Shown here one piece after another: positions 33,578 to 41,738 of a stretch of DNA of 46,034 nucleotides. Position 1 is the first letter of the stretch. Each line of letters begins with the position of its first letter. The notes under the pieces are model-generated. The model was not told where the DNA came from. It searched no databases and worked only from the letters and a program-made list of their open reading frames with translations. The position numbers and the translations under genes were made by a program. Where the stretch lies: contig DDSA01000121.1 of the NCBI GenBank assembly GCA_002343715.1, positions 1-46,034 on the forward strand. The letters run 5' to 3'. The DNA is from Phycisphaerales bacterium UBA2402. GTDB taxonomy: Bacteria; Planctomycetota; Phycisphaerae; Phycisphaerales; UBA1924.

Positions 33578-33811
33578 ATGTCAACGAGTTTTCACTGGCT
33601 CGACGTTGAACTCATCGGGGAACTGCTGGCCGAGCATCACCCGGGGCGAGATCCCATGCGCACGGGATTCGTCGAGTTGAAGAGGCTTGTGACGGGGCTG
33701 CCGGGGTTCCGCGAGGAGCCGGGCCACCCGGTGAACGAGAAAATCCTGGAACATATCCAGAAGTTCTGGATCGAGGCGAGGGAAGATCTTCGCTCGAACG
33801 AAGACGACTGA
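33578..33811 (+). CDS. iscX: IscX (YfhJ) Fe-S assembly accessory protein
   Basis: A 77-residue acidic protein matching IscX: an N-terminal W-L-D with IGELLAEHHPGRDP, then RFTDL-like GFVELKRLVTGLPGF and the family's NEKILEHIQKFWIEAREDL end. IscX binds IscS and is thought to tune iron supply or desulfurase activity. The gene is between fdx and rlmE (2 bp before rlmE), so fdx-iscX-rlmE probably forms one operon. The iscS, iscU, hscA and hscB genes are not in the window. Confidence 0.92.
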   Translation: MSTSFHWLDVELIGELLAEHHPGRDPMRTGFVELKRLVTGLPGFREEPGHPVNEKILEHIQKFWIEAREDLRSNEDD

Positions 33812-33813
33812 CC

Positions 33814-34410
33814 ATGCCCCAACCACGTAAGTTGCACGACCGGTACTTCAAGCAGGCCAAGGCCGAGGGCTATGTCGCGCGCTCGGCGTACAAACTGATC
33901 GAGATCAACGAGAAGCGGAGGCTGGTTCGGCGGGGCGATCGCGTGCTCGATCTGGGGTGCGCCCCCGGCTCGTGGCTGCAGGTGGTGGAGAAGGTGATCG
34001 GTACGAAGGGCGCGGCGGTGGGGATTGATCTTCAGGAGGTGCGGCAAACTTTTGGCCCCGCTGTGCGGGTGCTGCGGGGTGACGCCTTCACCGTGTCGGC
34101 AACGGATCTGCTCGGGCCGGGGGAACGGTTCGACGTGGTGCTCAGCGACATGGCTCCCAACACCACGGGTCACGGCGATGACCATCTGTCGGCGCGTCTG
34201 TGCCGGCGCGTGCTGGAGCTGTTGCCGGATGTGCTCGCGCCGGGCGGGAACCTGCTGATGAAGGTCTTGGAGGGGGCCGACATGCCGGACCTGCTTCGTG
34301 AAACGCGGGCTGTGTTCCTCGACAGCGGCGCGACCAAGCCCGCGGCGAGCCGGGATGTCTCGCGAGAAATATTCATCTTTGGGAAAACTTACAAGGGCCT
34401 GGCGAGATAG
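33814..34410 (+). CDS. rlmE: 23S rRNA 2'-O-ribose methyltransferase (RrmJ/FtsJ)
   Basis: SAM-dependent enzyme that methylates the 2'-hydroxyl of U2552 (E. coli numbering) in the 50S A-loop. It has 198 residues, close to the E. coli protein. The catalytic K-D-K-E tetrad is complete: K27 in SAYKL, D112 in LSDMAPNTTG, K150 in LMKVLEG and E185 in SREIFIF. The SAM site is VLDLGCAPGSWLQV. The N-terminal DRYFKQAKAEGYVARSAYKL is diagnostic. It starts 2 bp after the iscX stop. Confidence 0.97.
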   Translation: MPQPRKLHDRYFKQAKAEGYVARSAYKLIEINEKRRLVRRGDRVLDLGCAPGSWLQVVEKVIGTKGAAVGIDLQEVRQTFGPAVRVLRGDAFTVSATDLLGPGERFDVVLSDMAPNTTGHGDDHLSARLCRRVLELLPDVLAPGGNLLMKVLEGADMPDLLRETRAVFLDSGATKPAASRDVSREIFIFGKTYKGLAR

Positions 34411-34442
34411 AAACTTCGTCTCGTGGGCTCGACCGTTGCGGA

Positions 34443-35756
34443 TCAAGACGGCGAGACCTCGCGGAGGAGCCTCACGCCATTCACACCAAGGATGTGCAGG
34501 CGCATTATGGCCAGCGCACTCTTTGCCGACCAATCGCGGATCGTCTGACGTGAACCGGCCATGAGGAAGCGTCGTGTCTCGGTGCTGCCATCGCGGCTCG
34601 CCCGCCCGATCCAGACGGTGCCGACCGGCTTTGCATCGCTGCCACCGCCGGGCCCCGCGATACCGGTGATCGAGAGGCAGTGATCGCTGTTCATGCGTCG
34701 CAGCCCCCCCACCGCCATGGCCAGGGCTGCATCGGCCGAAACAGAACCGGGACCACCCGGACCGAGGAGTTCGCGCGGGACATCCGCCAGTGCGAACTTG
34801 AGATCGTTGGCGTACGTGATCAAGCCGCCGGTGTATGAATCTGAACTGCCTGGGATTTCGGTCAGCAGCCCTCCAAGCAATCCGCCCGTGCAACTCTCGA
34901 CGGTGGACATCGTCTGGCCCCGGTCGCGAAGAAGACTCAGCACCACTTCGGGCAGGGTCTGATTCCCGGTTCCAAATCCGAACGGCCCCGCCAGGGAGGC
35001 ACATGTAGCGAGCGTGTCATCGACGGCGGCATCGGCTGCTTCGGCGGGGCCGGGGCCTTCGTAGCGGACGCGACAACTCACGACACCGCCGCTGGCCGTG
35101 GTGCCGACGAGCGGGTTGCGGTCGCGGTTCATCAAGGCTCCTAGACGGGTCGCCAGGTCGCTCTCGCCGATGCCGAAACAGTGAAGAACCCTGGTCCGAA
35201 CCAGCCGATCCGTCGGTGTGCGGAGGAGGGGGCGGACGGAATCGTTGAACATCGGGATCATCTCCGCCGGCGGGCCGGGGAGACAGAAGACATCGACTTC
35301 GCGGCTGTCCGAAGTGCGGATCGATGCGCTGAGGCCGGGTGCGGTGCCGTGGTGGTTGCGGATGCACTGCGCTCTGGTGGGGCGCATCGCCTGGATGCGG
35401 TTGATGGCCGGCATCGCGCGCTTGCGTGAGGTGAACCAAGACTCTACCTGCGCGAGGGCCGTTTCATCCTCCACCAATGAATCGCCCAGCGCATCGGAGA
35501 GGGCGTGCCGGGTCAGGTCATCGGCCGTCGGCCCGAGGCCTCCGGTGCAGAGGATGATGTCTGCCCGCTCTGCCATGCGTAGGAGAAGACTGGCCTGCGA
35601 GTTTCGATCATCGGGAACGGTGGCGTGCTCGATCGGGATGATTCCAATGTCCGCCAGCGCCGCGCTGAGCCAGCGGCTGTTGGTATCGAGTGTCTGTCCG
35701 AGGATGAGCTCATCGCCGACCGAGAGAATGGCGGCTCGCGTGTGCGGGCGGTTCAT
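34443..35756 (-). CDS. cinA: CinA: MoCF-like domain plus nicotinamide-nucleotide amidase domain
   Basis: A 437-residue two-domain protein. The N-terminal MoCF/COG1058 part has ILSVGDELILGQTLDTNSRWL and the binding loop LCTGGLGPTADDLTR, then PGPPAEMIPMF; it acts on ADP-ribose or NMN-type nucleotides in family members. The C-terminal amidase has the catalytic-site ESCTGGLLGGLLTEIPG, GGLITYAND and ITGIAGPGGGSDAKPVGTVWI, and hydrolyses nicotinamide mononucleotide in NAD recycling. The ATG at 35756 gives MNRPHTRAAILSVGDE. The upstream region contains a promoter and a terminator on the same strand, suggesting control in the leader. Confidence 0.96.
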   Translation of the reverse strand: MNRPHTRAAILSVGDELILGQTLDTNSRWLSAALADIGIIPIEHATVPDDRNSQASLLLRMAERADIILCTGGLGPTADDLTRHALSDALGDSLVEDETALAQVESWFTSRKRAMPAINRIQAMRPTRAQCIRNHHGTAPGLSASIRTSDSREVDVFCLPGPPAEMIPMFNDSVRPLLRTPTDRLVRTRVLHCFGIGESDLATRLGALMNRDRNPLVGTTASGGVVSCRVRYEGPGPAEAADAAVDDTLATCASLAGPFGFGTGNQTLPEVVLSLLRDRGQTMSTVESCTGGLLGGLLTEIPGSSDSYTGGLITYANDLKFALADVPRELLGPGGPGSVSADAALAMAVGGLRRMNSDHCLSITGIAGPGGGSDAKPVGTVWIGRASRDGSTETRRFLMAGSRQTIRDWSAKSALAIMRLHILGVNGVRLLREVSPS

Positions 35757-35808
35757 GCCGGACGGTAGGTTTTCCTTGTGGTAGATCGTTCGGAGAAGCG
35801 ACCGCCGC

Positions 35809-35848
35809 AAAAAAAAGACAACCCCGGGGTACCACCCCGGGGCTGTTG
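35809..35848 (-). terminator. Intrinsic terminator upstream of cinA (minus strand)
   Basis: ACCCCGGGG/CCCCGGGGT (plus positions 35834-35842 and 35822-35830) form a 9-bp stem, extended by CAACA/TTGT with one bulge. In the minus-strand sense it is followed by eight Ts (35816-35809). It lies 53 bp before the cinA start and about 35 bp after a predicted minus-strand transcription start, with no gene between. Confidence 0.85.
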
Positions 35849-36154
35849 AGACGACGTTTGCACATCATCCCGATCTTCGCAGAAAGTATACCACACTCCG
35901 GCTGCCGACACAAGCGAATTCTGTTGATTTCGTGATCTTGTCAGGTCCGTCAAGACCTGCACATCGTGCATCAACGGCAGAGGTGTTATACACAGATCCG
36001 TTTCGCCGCTGGCATCGGTTCCAATTGAATCGCCCATCAAATTTGGAGCATGTGCGGATGTAAACGTGGGGTCTATGAAAACGCCCGATGCTCCTCAAAA
36101 CCGGCAAGAGGAACTTTTCTCTCTGGGCATCCGCGACTATGATCCGCACAACAG
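35849..36154. other. Gene-free interval between cinA leader and tRNA-Val
   Basis: Contains the minus-strand promoter described separately. Two small dyads follow: CAGGTC/GACCTG (35942-35947, 35954-35959) and TGCAC/GTGCA (35958-35962, 35966-35970). TATGAT at 36138-36143 is a likely -10 box for the tRNA, with only a weak -35. No credible protein-coding gene. Confidence 0.45.
35885..35913 (-). promoter_or_regulatory. Predicted minus-strand sigma70-type promoter upstream of cinA
   Basis: On the minus strand TTGTGT (35913-35908) and TATACT (35890-35885) are 17 bp apart. Transcription would begin near 35878 and meet the terminator after about 35-70 nt, producing either a short RNA or read-through into cinA. 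Confidence 0.6.
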
Positions 36155-36228
36155 GGGCGCGTAGCTCAGTTGGCTAGAGCGCGGCTGTCACATAGCCGAG
36201 GTCACAGGTTCGAGTCCTGTTGCGCCCA
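36155..36228 (+). tRNA. tRNA-Val (anticodon CAC)
   Basis: All four arms fold: acceptor GGGCGCG/TGCGCCC, D stem GCTC/GAGC, anticodon stem CGGCT/AGCCG with loop GTCACAT (T33, anticodon CAC at 36189-36191, A37), and T stem ACAGG/CCTGT with loop TTCGAGT. The discriminator is A73, as in tRNA-Val. The 3' CCA is not encoded and must be added by the CCA-adding enzyme. It reads GUG codons. Confidence 0.95.
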
Positions 36229-36695
36229 TTCCTTCATTTTGTTAGGTGTATATACGTATTCGTAATCCGCACTCAGTTGCTGAACCGTGAGCGATTCGTA
36301 GTTGGTTCATTACGATTACCTCGGCATCTAACGATTTTCAGTTGTCTCCTGTCGCACAAAATCGCGGATGGCAGGATTTATTAACCAGCAATTATTTCCT
36401 TCATAACTCGGTGAAGCCGAGTTGCACCGCTTGAAATCTGTCTTGAGTTAGAGGGCAGCCACTGTTTGCTGCCTACACTTGTCCACAATCGTGCTCAGGA
36501 TCGAGCGCGATGGTCCGGGCGGCCTGTTGCGCCTCGGGCATCTGTTGAACCCCGCACCGTGCGGCAGTACGCCTCGCGGTGTCCCCCCCGAAGCGCCCTT
36601 TGTGCGTGAACTGCGAATACCCGGCTCCGTGCCGGGAATGTTCGGACGATCCCTGTTCGCGCCGGTGTCGCTGATAGAAAGGCAGAGCAGCACGG
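36229..36695 (+). promoter_or_regulatory. rpsB upstream region and probable structured leader
   Basis: No credible gene in 467 bp. Perfect hairpins are AACTCGG/CCGAGTT (36405-36411, 36417-36423), CCGCAC/GTGCGG (36552-36557, 36559-36564) and CCCGGC/GCCGGG (36620-36625, 36631-36636). TACACT at 36474-36479 is a possible -10 box without a clear -35, which would give a leader of about 210 nt. Ribosomal protein S2 often represses its own mRNA through a leader structure, so this is a candidate autoregulatory leader. Confidence 0.4.
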
Positions 36696-37514
36696 ATGGC
36701 CAACCAACTCGTACAGGACCTGATTGAAGCGGGCATTCACTTCGGGCAGCGCGCCAGCGGCTGGAACCCGAAGATGCAGCCGTACATCTACGGTAAGCGC
36801 AACGGGATCCACATCATCGATATCAAAGCAACGGTCAAGGGCCTGCTCCTCGCTAAAAAGTTCATCACCCGGCTCGTTTCCGAGGGCAAGGACGTCTGCT
36901 TTGTCGGTACCAAGCGCCAGGCCAAGAACGTGATCGAGACGCACGTGCCCGGCGTGAAGCAGCATTACGTGACGGAGCGCTGGCTGGGCGGCACGCTGAC
37001 CAACTTCCGAACGATCCGCCTGCGTCTCAAGAGGCTCGAAGAACTCGAGGCCATCGAGCAAAGCGACAACTTCGCCAGTTACTCCAAGAAGATGGAGTCT
37101 CAACTGAAGCGCGAGCAGCGGAAGATCAAGCGCAACCTCGACGGCATCCGCCGCATGGACAAGTTGCCTGGCGCACTGATCATCATCGACGTTCGCGCCG
37201 AGGCCACGGCCCTGAAGGAGGCCCGCAAATTGGGCATCCCCACCATCTGCCTGATCGATACCGACGGTGATCCGGACCTCGCGGATATCCCGATCCCCGG
37301 GAACGACGACTCGATGCGGTCCATCGATGTCGTGGTGCGGGAGTTGTGCGTCGCCATCGCCGAGGCGCAACAGCAGAAGGCGCTGACTCAGCCGGGCACC
37401 GCGGACACCGCGGGTGTGCAGGTGAACGAAGGCCCCCGACGCAGCCGCCGGGCCCAGTTCCGGGCTGATGACGCCACCACCGAGGCCGGCGAACCCGCCG
37501 CCGCGGGTGCCTGA
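36696..37514 (+). CDS. rpsB: 30S ribosomal protein S2
   Basis: Essential small-subunit protein. The 272-residue sequence has the S2 hallmarks: LIEAGIHFGQRASGWNPKM, PYIYGKRNGIHIIDI, FVGTKRQAK, the RWLGGTLTNFRTI motif, PGALIIIDVRAEATALKEARKLGIPTICLIDTDGDPD and IPGNDDSMRSI. A low-complexity C-terminal extension of about 40 residues (Ala/Thr/Arg-rich) follows the conserved fold. AAAGG lies about 14 bases before the ATG. It precedes tsf, the standard rpsB-tsf operon. Confidence 0.98.
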   Translation: MANQLVQDLIEAGIHFGQRASGWNPKMQPYIYGKRNGIHIIDIKATVKGLLLAKKFITRLVSEGKDVCFVGTKRQAKNVIETHVPGVKQHYVTERWLGGTLTNFRTIRLRLKRLEELEAIEQSDNFASYSKKMESQLKREQRKIKRNLDGIRRMDKLPGALIIIDVRAEATALKEARKLGIPTICLIDTDGDPDLADIPIPGNDDSMRSIDVVVRELCVAIAEAQQQKALTQPGTADTAGVQVNEGPRRSRRAQFRADDATTEAGEPAAAGA

Positions 37515-37641
37515 TCGATTTCTCTTTGTTTCCCCCGGACATGCCGCATCCCGTGACACGACGCCGGGTCGATGCGCGGATTCCCTCTCTCTGAGATCAC
37601 CCCAACTCTGCTCCCGGCGCAACCATACACGAGACCCGCTC

Positions 37642-38454
37642 ATGGAACTCAACGCCAAAGACGTGATGAATCTTCGTAACGAGACCGGCCTGCCGATGAT
37701 GGCCTGCAAGGCCGCCCTCATCGAGGCGCAGGGCGACCTGGAGAAGGCCAAGGACCTGCTCCGCAAGCAACTCAAGGGCAAGATGGACACCAAGACCGAC
37801 CGCGCCAGCGGCGAAGGACGCATCGCCGTCGCGCTGTCGCGCGAGGCCGCGGCCATCGTCGAAGTCCGCTGCGAGACGGATTTCACCGCGAAGAACGACA
37901 AGTTTGTCTCCGCGTGCCAGAAGGTCGCTGAACTGGCGATCGACAGCCACGCGGGAGATGTGCCCGCCACCGCCGCGATGACCGCACTGGTCGATGAACT
38001 GCGGATCTCGACCGGAGAGAACGCCCGATTCGCCCGGGGCCACAAGTTGGTGCAGGACCCCGGTTCGGGGGCCTTCGGTCAGTATGTCCACCACGACGGC
38101 AAGACCGGAGTGATCGTTCAGGCCGAGGGCAATGTCTCCGACGAAATGTTGCGCAAGGTCTGCATGCACATCACCGCCGCGGTCCCACGGCCGCAGGGCA
38201 TCACCGCGAACGACATCCCCGCCGACATCGTGGACAAGGAGCGGCGATTCCGCATCGAGCAGGCGATGGACTCCGGAAAACCGAAGGAAATCGCCGAGAA
38301 GATGGTCGAGGGCGGGATGCGCAAGTTCTTCGAGGAGGTCGCGTTGATGGAGCAGCCGTTCATCATGGACCCCACCAAGAAGGTCAAGGAAATCGTTGGA
38401 AGCGGCGTCAAGGTCGTCGCGTTCCTTCGGTGGCAAGTCGGCGAGCAGGCCTGA
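37642..38454 (+). CDS. tsf: Translation elongation factor Ts
   Basis: Nucleotide exchange factor that releases GDP from EF-Tu. The ATG at 37642 gives a 270-residue protein starting MELNAKDVMNLRNETGLPMMACKAAL, the usual UBA-like N-terminal domain. The core EF-Tu contact motif is CETDFTAKNDKF (Thr-Asp-Phe). C-terminal motifs include EMLRKVCMHITA and FIMDPTKKVKEIV. The frame is open upstream to 37468, but that part overlaps rpsB and is not conserved. A terminator follows about 35 bp after the stop. Confidence 0.97.
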   Translation: MELNAKDVMNLRNETGLPMMACKAALIEAQGDLEKAKDLLRKQLKGKMDTKTDRASGEGRIAVALSREAAAIVEVRCETDFTAKNDKFVSACQKVAELAIDSHAGDVPATAAMTALVDELRISTGENARFARGHKLVQDPGSGAFGQYVHHDGKTGVIVQAEGNVSDEMLRKVCMHITAAVPRPQGITANDIPADIVDKERRFRIEQAMDSGKPKEIAEKMVEGGMRKFFEEVALMEQPFIMDPTKKVKEIVGSGVKVVAFLRWQVGEQA

Positions 38455-38489
38455 TTCTCCATCAACCCGCGGCAAGCATCGTTCAGCCG

Positions 38490-38516
38490 AACCCGGGCGG
38501 GGTAGCCCGGGTTTTT
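38490..38516 (+). terminator. Intrinsic terminator of the rpsB-tsf operon
   Basis: AACCCGGGC (38490-38498) and GCCCGGGTT (38505-38513) form a perfect 9-bp stem, loop GGGGTA, with a T run to 38516. Confidence 0.92.
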
Positions 38517-38615
38517 GCCGCGTTGATCCCGCCTTCTTCCTATTATCACGTACGTGGTCCGCGCGGGCCGCGCTGCATCTGTGTGCCGATCAATCCTGCT
38601 GAGAACTCCATATCC

Positions 38616-39641
38616 ATGTCCACCATCTCCACTGCCCGCGGCGACGCCGCCACCGCGGGCCGACGCTTTATCGCCGATCTTGCCCCTTCCGAACGCATTC
38701 AGGGACTTTACTCGGTGAGCAACGCCCAGTTGGGACGGACGAGGCAGGACAAGCCGTACCTCAAGTGCATAGTTGGTGATCGGACCGGCGAGATGCCGGC
38801 ACGGATGTGGTCCATCGACGAGGCGACGTTCCGCTCGCTGCCGACGGACGGTTTCGCCGTGATTGAAGGGGAGACACAGCCGTACCAGGGGGAACTTCAA
38901 CTCATCATCCACACGATCGCGCCGGCCGAGCCGTCGTCCGAGGAGATGCGCGATCTCTTGCCTTGCTCAAAGCGGCCTGTGCCCGAGATGTTCGCGGAAC
39001 TCACGACGTTGCTGGCGACGCTCAAGCACCCCGCGATGCAGGCGCTGGCCAAACTCTATCTGGACGACAAGTTTCTGATGGACGCCTTCAGGCAGGCGCC
39101 GGCGGCCAAAAGCATGCACCACGCGTATCTCGGCGGGCTGCTCGAACACACACTCACACTCGTGAAACTGGCGGACCTGATCTGCCCGCTGTATCCCAAG
39201 GTCAATCGTGATATCGTGATCATGGGTCTGTTCCTGCACGACCTCGGGAAGACGCGCGAGTTGGTCTACGACCGGGCGTTTTCGTACAGCGACCGGGGAG
39301 AACTGATCGGCCACATCGTCGAGGGGGCCATCATGCTTCACGACAAAGCCCACCAGCTGATCCGCGAGCAAGGAATCCGTCTGCCCAGCGGGGCCCTGAC
39401 GGTGCTGCAGCACATCATCATCTCTCACCACGGAGTGCCGGAGTTCGGCGCGGCGAAGATTCCGGCGACGCCGGAGGCGATACTGGTCGCGCACCTTGAT
39501 AACCTGGATGCCAAAACGACCATGGCGTTGGCCGCGGCCCGCCCGGAACGCACCAACTCCTTCGATGCCGGGGGCAACTTCACCGAGAAACAGTGGGCAT
39601 TGGATACCAAAATCTACAGGCCGGACGTGCTGGCCTCCTGA
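38616..39641 (+). CDS. OB-fold plus HD-domain nuclease, YhaM-like
   Basis: A 341-residue protein with the YhaM order: an OB-fold nucleic-acid-binding domain (about 20-115: SERIQGLYSVSNAQLGRT, KPYLKCIVGDRTGEMPARMW) and an HD phosphohydrolase domain (about 160-320). HD metal ligands are visible as H168-H169 in SMHHAYLGGLLEHT, H208-D209 in FLHDLGKT, and ISHHGVPEFG. YhaM is a 3'-5' exoribonuclease in Firmicutes; the activity here is inferred from the family. The ATG at 38616 is chosen because the upstream extension is non-conserved and crosses the tsf terminator. Confidence 0.9.
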   Translation: MSTISTARGDAATAGRRFIADLAPSERIQGLYSVSNAQLGRTRQDKPYLKCIVGDRTGEMPARMWSIDEATFRSLPTDGFAVIEGETQPYQGELQLIIHTIAPAEPSSEEMRDLLPCSKRPVPEMFAELTTLLATLKHPAMQALAKLYLDDKFLMDAFRQAPAAKSMHHAYLGGLLEHTLTLVKLADLICPLYPKVNRDIVIMGLFLHDLGKTRELVYDRAFSYSDRGELIGHIVEGAIMLHDKAHQLIREQGIRLPSGALTVLQHIIISHHGVPEFGAAKIPATPEAILVAHLDNLDAKTTMALAAARPERTNSFDAGGNFTEKQWALDTKIYRPDVLAS

Positions 39642-39666
39642 CGCGGGCGGACGCTACAGTTTCGTC

Positions 39667-40374
39667 GTGAGCGATGAGACCGCGATCTCGGTGCACTTCG
39701 GCAAGCCGATGCCGCTGTTTCCGCTGGATTCGGCGGTACTTCTTCCGCAGCAGGTGCTCCCGCTTCATATCTTTGAGCCGCGGTATCGTCAGATGATCGA
39801 GCATTGTCTCGATGGGGCCGGCCAGATCGCCATGGCGACCTTTGCCGGTCAGGCATGGAAGCAGGAGTATCACGGTCGCCCACCGCTTCGACCCGCGGTC
39901 TGCATCGGCCAGATCGCCCAGCACGAGCGAGCGCCCGAAGGTCGGTATCACATCCTGCTTCAGGGAGTATGCCGCGCGAGGATACTCCGGGAAGTTCCTC
40001 CGGTTCAGGGGCGCTTGTACCGGATGGCCATGCTTGAACCCGCGGAGACGGATCCAGATGCCGCGGAATCGCTCGGAGAGGCTCGCGCGACCATCACCGA
40101 ACTTCTCTCCCATGACCCTCTGTCACGGATGGCCGCGGCCGAGCCGATTCTCGAATGGCTGAATAACGAGGACATTCCCTCTGCGGCGCTGCTCGAGCTG
40201 GTTTCGTTCACGATCATCAATGAGCCGAAGGTGCGATACCGACTCCTCGCGGAAGGTCAAGCCGCGGCGCGGGCGGAACTCATCATCGGCGAACTGAAAC
40301 ACATCTCTCGTCTCGCGACCCGCGCGGCCGCGCAACACCCCGAGCAATGGCCCAAAGGGTGCAGTTGGAACTGA
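39667..40374 (+). CDS. Lon N-terminal (LON substrate-binding) domain protein
   Basis: A 235-residue protein consisting of the Lon N-domain alone, without ATPase or protease parts. Diagnostic stretches are PMPLFPLDSAVLLPQQVLPLHIFEPRYRQMIEHCL and CIGQIAQHERAPEGRYHILLQGVCRARI, followed by a helical C-terminal half. Stand-alone members exist in many bacteria and may bind or present unfolded proteins; no function is established. The GTG at 39667 is used since the frame upstream lies inside the preceding gene, whose stop is 25 bp away. It probably shares a transcript with the HD nuclease. Confidence 0.9.
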   Translation: MSDETAISVHFGKPMPLFPLDSAVLLPQQVLPLHIFEPRYRQMIEHCLDGAGQIAMATFAGQAWKQEYHGRPPLRPAVCIGQIAQHERAPEGRYHILLQGVCRARILREVPPVQGRLYRMAMLEPAETDPDAAESLGEARATITELLSHDPLSRMAAAEPILEWLNNEDIPSAALLELVSFTIINEPKVRYRLLAEGQAAARAELIIGELKHISRLATRAAAQHPEQWPKGCSWN

Positions 40375-40502
40375 ACGTGCCGGATGTGAATAGTCCTCGG
40401 CGGCGCATGGCCCGGCTCATTCAACGCGGACACACTGCCGGACGACCTGGAGGCGCGAAGGCTCCGCCGCGTTCGCGTCCGAGGGCGAACTGGAGTGTTC
40501 CT

Positions 40503-41738
40503 TTACGCTACCGCGGCCAACTCGGGCAGTGCTCGATCGAAGTGGGCTGAGTCTGAGGCTGCGGAAGCAGGGCCACGTCCGGCACAATCTGCGTAGAACT
40601 TCTCGTATCGCCCGATCAGGGTCTGCTCGCCATACGTTTCAAAGACCCAGGGTCGGGCCTTGGCGCCCATGTCACACCGCAGGGATTCGTCGGAAAGGAG
40701 TTTGGCGATCGCATCTGCCAACTGCTCAGGACGTTGATCCACAATTTCGGCCGCGCCGCTGGCCTGAACATCCTGCCAGATATCCACGCCCTTGGTGGTA
40801 ATGAGGGGCGTGCCGCAGGCAAGTGCTTCGATCAGGACCAGTCCGAAGTTCTCCTGGCTGGTGGGAAGGACGAAGAGGTCGGCGTTCTGGTAGAGGCTGA
40901 TCTTTTCACGGCCGATCACCTGACCGAGGAAATGGACGTTGCCCGCGATGCCGAGTCTGGAAGCGATCGTCTTCAAACTCTCGACGTAGGCGGGTTCGCC
41001 CGTGCCGGCAAAGGCCACCTGACCCCGGATACCCTGAGTCCGAAGACGGCTCGCGGCCTGGAGCAGGAGTTCCGGGCCTTTCTTGTAGTGAAGGCGTGAA
41101 AGGAAGAGCACGGTCGGCTCGCCGCCATTCTCCAGAAAGGTGAATCGCTTCGCGGCAAGTTCCCGTCCCGGCAACTGCCGGAAGGGTTCGAGGTCCATGA
41201 GATATGGGATAATGGCCTCGGCGCCGTTGGGGAACCACTTCTTGCTCTGGTCGAGTTCGGCCCGAGCGGTGCAATGAACCCGTGCGGCGTGCTCGAGGAA
41301 GTGACGGCCTCCAAGCGACATATACGCACGCTTCTTGAAACTGCGCTGCGCCATGCACCAGTCATCCAGCATGCCGTGGAGAGAGACGACATACGGGACG
41401 CCCATCTGGCGAGCGGCGGCGGCGATCTGAAGCGTCGCTGGATTCCAGACACAGTGCGTGTGAAGGACATCGGCCTTCTTGAGATGCTTGCGGATTTCGC
41501 GCATCTCGGAGGGTCCGAAGAGTTTGCCGAGCAGGGCGGGGCGGGGCAGGCGATGCACGGCGGGGAGAGAGTTTCCGTCGTGACCGGTCAGCCAAGCCTC
41601 TGGCGTCTCTGTCGTGTCCTGGGTCAGGATCGTCGAGGGGTGACCCTCGGCGGCCATGACCCGACTCGCATCGAGCACGAACCTCGGCACGCCGCCCTGG
41701 CGTGAATCCGTGCTTTCGACATAGTGAAGAATGTTCAT
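40503..41738 (-). CDS. GT4-type glycosyltransferase
   Basis: GT-B fold glycosyltransferase, 411 residues from MNILHYVEST. The acceptor-side motif is RQGGVPRFVLDASRVMAAEGHPSTIL, and VLHTHCVWNPATLQIAAAARQMGVPYVVSLHG follows. The donor domain has VLFLSRLHYKKGPELLLQAA, FLGQVIGREKISLYQNADLFVLPTSQENFGLVLIEALACGTPLI with the E-x7-E pair, typical of GT4 enzymes of polysaccharide synthesis. It is not close to the two GT4 genes at 18.8-22.1 kb and lacks their cysteine cluster. Substrates are unknown. The start at 41738 fits the fold; an upstream extension is non-conserved. Confidence 0.93.
   Translation of the reverse strand: MNILHYVESTDSRQGGVPRFVLDASRVMAAEGHPSTILTQDTTETPEAWLTGHDGNSLPAVHRLPRPALLGKLFGPSEMREIRKHLKKADVLHTHCVWNPATLQIAAAARQMGVPYVVSLHGMLDDWCMAQRSFKKRAYMSLGGRHFLEHAARVHCTARAELDQSKKWFPNGAEAIIPYLMDLEPFRQLPGRELAAKRFTFLENGGEPTVLFLSRLHYKKGPELLLQAASRLRTQGIRGQVAFAGTGEPAYVESLKTIASRLGIAGNVHFLGQVIGREKISLYQNADLFVLPTSQENFGLVLIEALACGTPLITTKGVDIWQDVQASGAAEIVDQRPEQLADAIAKLLSDESLRCDMGAKARPWVFETYGEQTLIGRYEKFYADCAGRGPASAASDSAHFDRALPELAAVA

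Noticed and set aside
35710..35913. 67-codon minus-strand frame through the cinA leader as a real protein gene
   Set aside because: It runs through a terminator and overlaps the cinA start in another frame. Only a short leader peptide is conceivable, so it is noted under the leader finding.
36155..36228. Reading the tRNA as tRNA-Asp because the loop contains GTC
   Set aside because: The 5-bp anticodon stem CGGCT/AGCCG fixes the loop as GTCACAT, so the anticodon is CAC. The A73 discriminator also fits Val and not Asp.
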